64,000 nucleotides of DNA from Lentzea indica. Lineage in GTDB: Bacteria > Actinomycetota > Actinomycetes > Mycobacteriales > Pseudonocardiaceae. Under the pieces are notes generated by a model, which was not told the DNA's origin, did no database searches, and was given only the letters and a program-made list of their open reading frames with translations. The stretch lies in contig NZ_VSRL01000012.1 in the NCBI RefSeq assembly GCF_012184385.1, positions 1-64,000 of the forward strand, written 5' to 3'. Shown one piece after another: positions 51,487 to 57,521 of the stretch (position 1 is its first letter; every line of letters begins with the position of its first letter). The translations under genes were made by a program, and so were the position numbers.

Positions 51487-52200
51487 ATGGGGCGCAAGGC
51501 GTCACTAGTGCTCTGGGCCGTTGCTGACGTGATTGCCGGCGTCGTCGCGGTCGGCTTGCTGATCAACGTAACGAGCGGCCTGTTGCCCGAGCCTCTAACG
51601 GAACCGCAGGTGGCTTGGCCCGCACTACTTCTGGTTTCGGCGGTTGTTGCCGCCCTGGCCGTACGCCGCATCCGCCAGTCGGAACCGCCGCAGTCACCGA
51701 ACGAAGCCCTCGAACAGCAGCGTCGGCACGACGAACTCACTCCCCAATTCGACATCACCTACCGACGCTCTGGAAGTTCGGATGTCGTCACGCTCTGCCT
51801 CGCCTTCGTTGGTCCTCTCGGCCTGGATCGGCTGGACAGCGTCGAAGTGGCCGTACGCAACGATCGCCCAGATCGTCGCCCCGTGACCGCGGGGCCTCCG
51901 ACTGCTGAGGACATAGCGTCAGTCATCTGGAGCCCTTACCGGCTTCGGCCTGGCGTTGATCGTGCGGATCGAATGGGGCGTTGTACACCTGCCGTGCCTC
52001 TCGACCGCGGCGAGGTCCTTTACCGGACGCTCGAACTGAGCCTTACCCCGCACTGGGTGCCCAGCCAGGACTTCTGGCGCCAGCAATACGCCGACCAACC
52101 GGTCCGACTTACGTTGACGTGCACTAGAAAAGACCACTCTCCTTGGGTTCTACCGATGGAGATCACCATTCCGTCACCCGCGAGCAACGAAGCCTCCTGA
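51487..52200 (+). CDS. Two-helix membrane protein, unknown function
   Basis: 237 aa from ATG at 51487 with GGGAGAA upstream. Two membrane helices at about 6-27 and 42-60. The cytoplasmic domain (about 75-237) is strand-rich: FDITYRRSGSSDVVTLCLAFVG, LDRLDSVEVAVRND, then VRLTLTCTRKDHSPWVLPMEI. The layout is that of sensor or effector proteins of mobile-element gene sets. No family recognised. Divergent from the McrA-like gene. Confidence 0.65.
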   Translation: MGRKASLVLWAVADVIAGVVAVGLLINVTSGLLPEPLTEPQVAWPALLLVSAVVAALAVRRIRQSEPPQSPNEALEQQRRHDELTPQFDITYRRSGSSDVVTLCLAFVGPLGLDRLDSVEVAVRNDRPDRRPVTAGPPTAEDIASVIWSPYRLRPGVDRADRMGRCTPAVPLDRGEVLYRTLELSLTPHWVPSQDFWRQQYADQPVRLTLTCTRKDHSPWVLPMEITIPSPASNEAS

Positions 52201-52348
52201 ACACTGCTGACCTTCTCGATGCGTGCTACCGGCGGCGAGATAATCTTCGATCTTTCGCGAAGGTCAGACGGTCGATACAGGCCGGTCACGGTCATTTCCG
52301 GTCGGGACGGTTGTTCTATTTTACTGTACGGCAACGCCCTGAAAGGCG

Positions 52349-53968
52349 CTATGCCTCCGGCTCGGCGGTCGGCGAATCCTCGCTGGTGTTCGTGCTTGTC
52401 AGGTAACCCCATCTACCTTCTCGATCCGGTAGCTGACCCACGTCTCCGGCGGGCGGTTCAACGACACCCAGACCCTCAGGCCAGACCTGTTCGTGTCGTG
52501 GGCGTATGTCCAGGCGAACGCGTACCCCATCAAACGAGGCATCCTGGAATTTGGCTTCAGCGAACGAGACATTCCCGCCGAACCTAGCTCCGCCAAGCCT
52601 GATTCCGCCGAACAAAGCAAACCCGCCGAACTCCGCTCCGTCGAATTTGGCGTCCCCGTTAAACCCCGTCCCCTCAAAGGATGCAAACTCATCGAATTTG
52701 GCCTCACCGAATAAAGCAAATCCACCGAACTCGGCTCCGTCGAACGAGACATCCCCGCCGAACACGGCACGGCCAAACCTGATATCACCGTTGAACGTGG
52801 CCCCGTCGAACGAGGCGGAACCGCCGAACTCGGCTCCGTCGAACGAGACGAACCCACCGAACGCGACCGCGTCGAACGAGACATCCCCGCCGAACACGGC
52901 CCGGTCAAACCTGACCTCGCCGCCGAACCCAGCCGCGTCGAGCTTGACGTCGCCTTTGAACGTGGCCCCGTCGAACGAGGCGGAACCGCCGAACTCGGCT
53001 CCGTCGCACAAGGCGAGCCCGCCGAACACGGCTCCGTTGAACGAGACGTCCTCACCAAATACGGCCCTGTCGAGCCCAACGTCCCCGAAAAAGACGGCGC
53101 CGTCGAGTCTGGCGTTCCCGCCGAACTCGGCCTGGCCGAACCGGGCCGCCTGAATCTGACACTTGCTGAGATCAAACTCAAGCAGCGTCGCACCGGTTAA
53201 GTCGAGGTCGATACCCTTCCAATACGTATCTACGGGATGCTCCGGTACCTCTCCAGGGCGTAGATGTGCGGCCAGGATGCGTTGGGCTGTCAAACGAACC
53301 TGACGCTCCTGGTGACGGCGTTCGTTCTCCGGTCGATCCACAGGTGACGTCGGCATGGCAGCTACAAACACCTGATCACCAGCGCTTGAAGGTGTCTCAG
53401 ACTCACCGGACACATCGCCCGTACCAATCAGGTCCCGCGGAACCGGAGGTAGGTACGGCATCCTTAGGTAGGCGCAGAGCACGTTGACGATGGTCTGTCG
53501 TTGGCTGGGTGTGCCCTGGCCGAGGTCTTTCAATGCGTACATGCCGGCAAGCCGGACCGGCGCTTTGTCTGATCCGAGCTGGTCTGCGGCTTTGGTGAAT
53601 CGCTCGGCGAACAGCTTGATGTCCTCGCGCTGATCGGCGACTTCGCCTAACCGTTGTTTCCGGTAGGCGACAACGAGCGCCACCACGGCACCCGCTCCAC
53701 CGACGAGTGCGAGCACAACCTTGGCGAACTCGAAGCTGTTCGCGGTGGTCCAGCCGCTTACCTGGCGGATCGGCGGACGGCCCAACACCAGCCACAACCC
53801 GGCGCCGAACACGGCGGTAGCAGCAACCGCCACACCAAGAACCAACACGATATTGAGCCCCAACGACATGCGGGACCGGGCACGGTCGTTAGGACGGCGG
53901 CGGAGTCGCATGCCAGCGTCATACAGCGCCGACGTGACCACCGACAACGTGCCACGCACATCCGCCAA
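52349..53968 (-). CDS. Membrane-anchored pentapeptide-repeat protein
   Basis: 539 aa from TTG at 53968; ATGs at 53911 and 53869 are possible. Two N-terminal membrane helices at about 38-65 and 85-105, then a helical domain to about 260. From about 265 to 490 there are tandem pentapeptides of the form A-x-F-x-G (AEFGG, AVFGG, ATFKG, with Asp/Ser before the aromatic), which should fold as a right-handed quadrilateral beta-helix. The coding DNA is repetitive in consequence. Pentapeptide proteins with membrane anchors are often found in actinomycetes; some mimic DNA. Role unknown. Confidence 0.85.
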   Translation of the reverse strand: MADVRGTLSVVTSALYDAGMRLRRRPNDRARSRMSLGLNIVLVLGVAVAATAVFGAGLWLVLGRPPIRQVSGWTTANSFEFAKVVLALVGGAGAVVALVVAYRKQRLGEVADQREDIKLFAERFTKAADQLGSDKAPVRLAGMYALKDLGQGTPSQRQTIVNVLCAYLRMPYLPPVPRDLIGTGDVSGESETPSSAGDQVFVAAMPTSPVDRPENERRHQERQVRLTAQRILAAHLRPGEVPEHPVDTYWKGIDLDLTGATLLEFDLSKCQIQAARFGQAEFGGNARLDGAVFFGDVGLDRAVFGEDVSFNGAVFGGLALCDGAEFGGSASFDGATFKGDVKLDAAGFGGEVRFDRAVFGGDVSFDAVAFGGFVSFDGAEFGGSASFDGATFNGDIRFGRAVFGGDVSFDGAEFGGFALFGEAKFDEFASFEGTGFNGDAKFDGAEFGGFALFGGIRLGGARFGGNVSFAEAKFQDASFDGVRVRLDIRPRHEQVWPEGLGVVEPPAGDVGQLPDREGRWGYLTSTNTSEDSPTAEPEA

Positions 53969-54034
53969 GCGAGATCCACTAACGGCCTAGCGATCCTGGT
54001 GGCAGTTCAGACAGAACTGGGCACCTGACGGCGA

Positions 54035-54126
54035 GCTCCATCATGCGGCGTTTGGAGGCTCGGCCTTCACGCCCAGTGACCTGCGAGCACACCCAACGAG
54101 CTGTGTCGCGTCCCGTGACTGTCCCG
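54035..54126. repeat. Repeat R3 (right member of the R1/R3 pair)
   Basis: Same order as R1: GCTCCATCATGCGGCGTTTG... then ...CACCCAACGA... and the exact 17-mer at 54110-54126. 53969-54254 otherwise holds no gene. Confidence 0.7.
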
Positions 54127-54254
54127 CACCGGAGAACACGACGGCGCCTTGCGTTCTGACCTCACCTACTGGAGTCGAGCGATCGACCCGTGCGCGGTGA
54201 GCAAGATCGGGTTACGCTGGCGCATCGTCGAACACGTGTGCGAGATGGGCCCCG

Positions 54255-54298
54255 GGTTTCATAAACCAGACCTCAGATGAGGTAGGATTTTTGAAACC
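54255..54298 (+). promoter_or_regulatory. Operator/promoter of the 211-aa and XRE-ImmA genes
   Basis: GGTTTCA (54255-54261) and TGAAACC (54292-54298) are inverted 30 bp apart, with CCTCAGATGAGG between. A TAGGAT -10-like box at 54283-54288 lies inside. The local DNA is AT-rich. Autoregulation by the downstream XRE protein is likely (inference). Confidence 0.6.
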
Positions 54299-54316
54299 TA
54301 GATGACTGGAGGGACC

Positions 54317-54952
54317 GTGCAGCACAAGACCCCTCGGGAGCACGTCGAGCGCCTCGCCGAACTCGACTTCTCGGTCGACCTCTTCCACGAGGTGCTAGCC
54401 GTGACGGTCGCAGACGTCCGCGGCTGCACCGACTTCGACGCGCCCGGCATGCGCGGCACCATGTTCTGGAGCCGCGCGAACCGGTACCTGGCGGAAGCGC
54501 TTCACCCTCGAAAGTGGGCGCACACGTCGCGCGACAGCATCCTCCGCATGATCCACCCGACGCGAAGCCACGCGATCACCGCCATCAGCGCTCAGGGCGG
54601 AGTCGGGGATCTCGACTCCAAGGTGAGGTCGAAGAACCCCAAGGGCGCCGCGATGGCCCGCCTGGTTGAGAAGAACGGGCAGTTCGTGCTGTTCACGTCT
54701 GATGAGGCGATTTACGGAAAGCAGCTCGAAGACATCCCTACCTGGTGCCTCCTGTACAAGCGCGAAAAGGGAACGGTAGTCGCGGAGCTTTCACTTCCAG
54801 TAAAGATGAATGGAAAGTTCATCGACGAGTGGCAGGAACGCATCCCTCTACCTCTGCCCGACCTTGGCGATCCTGGCGCAGGAATCGCGCTGCTTGACGA
54901 CCCGCTGGACATTACCGACCCGGAGGTTACGGTAGAATTCCTGGAAGGGTAG
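54317..54952 (+). CDS. Hypothetical protein, partner of the XRE-ImmA gene
   Basis: 211 aa from GTG at 54317 with GGAGGG five bases upstream; an ATG at 54302 has no ribosome site. The N-terminal part is helical (REHVERLAELDFSVDLFHEV; MFWSRANRYLAEAL). A central SRDSILRMIHPTRSHAITAIS precedes a strand-rich half (GQFVLFTSDEAIYGKQ, WCLLYKREKGTVVAELSLP). No motif recognised. It lies 32 bp before the XRE-ImmA gene under one promoter, so the two probably form a toxin-antitoxin-like or sensor/effector pair. Confidence 0.65.
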   Translation: MQHKTPREHVERLAELDFSVDLFHEVLAVTVADVRGCTDFDAPGMRGTMFWSRANRYLAEALHPRKWAHTSRDSILRMIHPTRSHAITAISAQGGVGDLDSKVRSKNPKGAAMARLVEKNGQFVLFTSDEAIYGKQLEDIPTWCLLYKREKGTVVAELSLPVKMNGKFIDEWQERIPLPLPDLGDPGAGIALLDDPLDITDPEVTVEFLEG

Positions 54953-54984
54953 AATAACTTCAACCAAAAAGTGGGGAGCGGTAG

Positions 54985-56073
54985 GTGTTCACGCCGGAGC
55001 GACTAGTTTTGGCGCGCAAGCGCAGAAGGATGACTCTAGCGGCTCTTGCTCGAAAATCGGGTGTATCGGCACAAAGCATCACCGCTTTCGAGAACCATCG
55101 AAAGGTTCCTTCCGGGGAGTCGATCGCATCTCTCGCAGATGCACTCAATTTTCCGGTCACCTTTTTCCAAGCTCCCAAACCCGTCGAGATGCAGCCGGAC
55201 GCGGTGAGCTTCCGGGCACCGTCCAAGATGAGTGCACTAGAGCGCGACAGCACACTGAGCTCCGGCTCAGTAGCCGCGCTGCTCAACTCCTGGATGGAGG
55301 CACGATTCAAGCTGCCGCGGCCCAATGTGCCAACGTACCCGCATCTTTCACCAGAGGAAGCGGCTGAGCGGGTTCGAGCACTCTGGGGCTTGGGCGAGGA
55401 TCCCGCACCTAATATTGTGCACCTACTAGAAGCTAACGGAGTCAGGGTTTTTTCGCTGGCTCCAGATTGTCTAGAAGCGGACGCCTTCTCCACGATCACT
55501 TCAGGCACTCCGTACATATTCCTCAATACCCGAAAGAGTGGTGAGCGTGGGCGTTTCGACGGCGCTCACGAGCTTGGCCATCTAGTTCTACATTGCGAAC
55601 ACAGAATTCCCCACGGCCCTGACTCCGAAGCAGAGGCAAACAGGTTTGCTTCTGCGTTCTTGATGCCAAAGGCAGGCATCTTTGCGCAAAAGCTCAATAA
55701 TGCATCGGTAGAGCGAATTTTAAGCGCAAAGAGGCGCTGGGGCGTTTCAGCAATTGCGCTAACTTATCGACTGCGGAGCCTTGGACTGCTCTCGGAGTGG
55801 CGCTACAACCAAACAGCAAAGCAGCTTGCACAAATGGGCTACAGGTCAGGCGAGCCGAACTCATCCATGGTGCGAGAGAGCAGCAAGTTGCTAGCTAAAG
55901 TATTTGAAGCACTGCGCACGCAAGGTCTATCAGGAGCAGACATTGCGAAGCATATGGACATCTTCCCGGAAGAACTCAACGGCTACGTGTTCGGACTGAT
56001 CCCAGTTGGGATGTCTGGCGGCGGCGAGACGTCGATTTCTACCCGGCCAGATCTTCGCCTTGTTCGCAGCTAG
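54985..56073 (+). CDS. XRE-ImmA/IrrE metallopeptidase regulator
   Basis: 362 aa, GTG at 54985 with GGGAG upstream. XRE HTH at about 5-60 (ERLVLARKRRRMTLAALARKS, VSAQSITAFENHRKVPSGES). ImmA/IrrE (COG2856) peptidase at about 140-230: H195-E-L-G-H199 zinc motif and the third ligand in SEAEANRFASAFLMP. In phage immunity and stress systems such proteins cleave a repressor or are antitoxins. Codon usage is more AT-rich than the chromosomal genes, suggesting transfer. Confidence 0.9.
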   Translation: MFTPERLVLARKRRRMTLAALARKSGVSAQSITAFENHRKVPSGESIASLADALNFPVTFFQAPKPVEMQPDAVSFRAPSKMSALERDSTLSSGSVAALLNSWMEARFKLPRPNVPTYPHLSPEEAAERVRALWGLGEDPAPNIVHLLEANGVRVFSLAPDCLEADAFSTITSGTPYIFLNTRKSGERGRFDGAHELGHLVLHCEHRIPHGPDSEAEANRFASAFLMPKAGIFAQKLNNASVERILSAKRRWGVSAIALTYRLRSLGLLSEWRYNQTAKQLAQMGYRSGEPNSSMVRESSKLLAKVFEALRTQGLSGADIAKHMDIFPEELNGYVFGLIPVGMSGGGETSISTRPDLRLVRS

Positions 56074-56083
56074 AAAATCCCAG

Positions 56084-56767
56084 TCACCAGCCCTGCAAAG
56101 CCTTTATCGAATCCGGCCGATCGCCACCTTCAGGTGGGATAACGGTGTAGCCCAAGCCTCGCAGTACCTCGGCAGCATCTAACGCCATATCCCGAACGAC
56201 GGTTCGCGCTTGGTAACGCCTCCACCGTTCACGCCCCTGCAGAACTGCATCGCGCCAACCTTCCTTGGCGTGCAGCTTGCAGTCACGAATCAGGAACTCA
56301 ACGATGTCTTCGAGACACGGCCTGAATCGTGCACCACCCACAGGGAGATGCAGCGACTCCATACTGTGCGGCGTCGCGTGCCCAGCCATCGACAACATGT
56401 GCGACAGCGCACCACGGTGAGCGTGCACCTGTATATGAGCACACGGCTTGCTGTGTGCGTCTCGCTCGTATTCCCAACGAATAAGCGGGACGCGGTCAAT
56501 ACTAGACCTGAGCTTCACGAATGAGTTCGACACAGCAAGGTACTTCTGGGTCGCATCGATTTGACACAGGTTGCTGATGTCCAGGCTGCCAAGCTCAACA
56601 CCGTTCTCGCCAAACAACGAGACGGGGCGCTCAGTGCGGACAACACGTTTGCTCTCGTGTCGTTCTATGAGCATCGAAGGAACGTTATCGAAGGCGGCGT
56701 TGAGCAGAAAGGCTATCTCGTCAGCGAAGACAGCAACCTTTCCTTCAAGATCAATATCTTCGCTCAC
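56084..56767 (-). CDS. Hypothetical protein, second gene of a coupled pair
   Basis: 227 aa. GTG at 56767 overlaps the preceding stop (GTGA); a longer frame lies over the upstream gene. Middle: PLIRWEYERDAHSKPCAHIQ, then HAHRGALSHMLSMAGHATPHS and LHLPVGGARFRPCLEDIVEF, with a run of His/Cys residues. The C-terminal helices are DCKLHAKEGWRDAV and RWRRYQARTVVRDMALDAAE. No fold assigned; the conserved H-x-H and C residues could bind metal. Confidence 0.65.
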   Translation of the reverse strand: MSEDIDLEGKVAVFADEIAFLLNAAFDNVPSMLIERHESKRVVRTERPVSLFGENGVELGSLDISNLCQIDATQKYLAVSNSFVKLRSSIDRVPLIRWEYERDAHSKPCAHIQVHAHRGALSHMLSMAGHATPHSMESLHLPVGGARFRPCLEDIVEFLIRDCKLHAKEGWRDAVLQGRERWRRYQARTVVRDMALDAAEVLRGLGYTVIPPEGGDRPDSIKALQGW

Positions 56768-56946
56768 TTCTCCCCAAGCAGGAAGGCGATCTCCTGAAGG
56801 CTGTCCCACGCTTCCCACTCGTCGCCGGCAAGCTCGAAGCTGGCAGCCTTGGCCGACAGCGCTTCAAGGGTGGTGTCGTGCCGCTTCAGGATGGCGTCTC
56901 GTCGCTCCAGCAGCTGCTCACGTGTCACATCTACAACCCTGGTCAC
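56764..56946 (-). CDS. Small helical protein, first gene of the coupled pair
   Basis: 60 aa from GTG at 56946 with GAGGAGG upstream. VTRVVDVTREQLLERRDAIL then HDTTLEALSAKAASF, all helix and highly charged, followed by ELAGDEWEAWDSLQEIAFLL. Size and acidity are antitoxin-like. Overlap with the 227-aa gene implies a stoichiometric complex, but this is inference. Confidence 0.6.
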   Translation of the reverse strand: MTRVVDVTREQLLERRDAILKRHDTTLEALSAKAASFELAGDEWEAWDSLQEIAFLLGEK

Positions 56947-56990
56947 GTCTTGTCGCCTCCTCTGGCCATGGCCAGTACGCCTCACCTTGA

Positions 56991-57254
56991 CTACTCAGGT
57001 TCATTATCCGCCAACTCTGTTGGACTGGCGTGTTGATCGCCCAGTTGGAGCATCCTTCGTTGGCAAGTCTGTGGGTTGGTCGACGCCGTCAAGGCGTTGA
57101 GCGGCCCACAGGCGCGGCAGCCGAGCGCCAAGACCAGCCTTGTAAAGCCGCTCACCAGGCGCTCGTCCGACTTGAGTGCTGCGCTTAGGCCACGGGGTGT
57201 CCGCATGTCATTGCCGATCCTGGTGCATCGAGATTGTTCCGCGGCTTCGTCCAC
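56991..57254 (-). CDS. Possible small protein next to hairpin element B
   Basis: 87-aa frame from GTG at 57254, two bases outside hairpin element B. MDEAAEQSRCTRIGNDMRTP..., then a hydrophobic LVSGFTRLVLALGCRACG segment. No clear ribosome site apart from the hairpin itself. Coding status is doubtful. Confidence 0.3.
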   Translation of the reverse strand: MDEAAEQSRCTRIGNDMRTPRGLSAALKSDERLVSGFTRLVLALGCRACGPLNALTASTNPQTCQRRMLQLGDQHASPTELADNEPE

Positions 57255-57256
57255 TT

Positions 57257-57438
57257 GCGGCTCCCTGTGGGGGTCGCTGGTCGTGGCCTCGTCCGTCGCG
57301 GATGGCCCCGGTTACCTCGCCGGCGCCGACGCGGGCCGTCAGGCCCGCTTGGAGGCGCCGAACAACACCTACGGGGCTGAGCTCCGCGACGGATGTAGGC
57401 ACGAACGACCAGCGGCCCCCGCAGGGGGCCGCCTTGAT
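57257..57438. repeat. Long hairpin element B
   Basis: Imperfect inverted repeat. The left arm from 57257 (GCGGCTCCCTGTGGGGGTCG...) pairs with the right arm ending at 57432. Nested inside are GGCCCCG/CGGGGCT, GGCGCC/GGCGCC and the apical GCGGGCC-GTCA-GGCCCGC. It is homologous to element A, with the same left and right ends. The surrounding 57.25-57.52 kb has no convincing gene. Confidence 0.65.
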
Positions 57439-57521
57439 GAAGAAAAGAAACTCTGAACACGTCGGCGACGTTGGACAATGTCGTTGGACAAGTAGCCACC
57501 CAACACAAGATCCACGGCCAA

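Noticed and set aside
52500-53160. Repetitive plus-strand Pro/Asn/Ser-rich frame
   Set aside because: It is the antisense image of the pentapeptide repeats, so the repetition is inherited.
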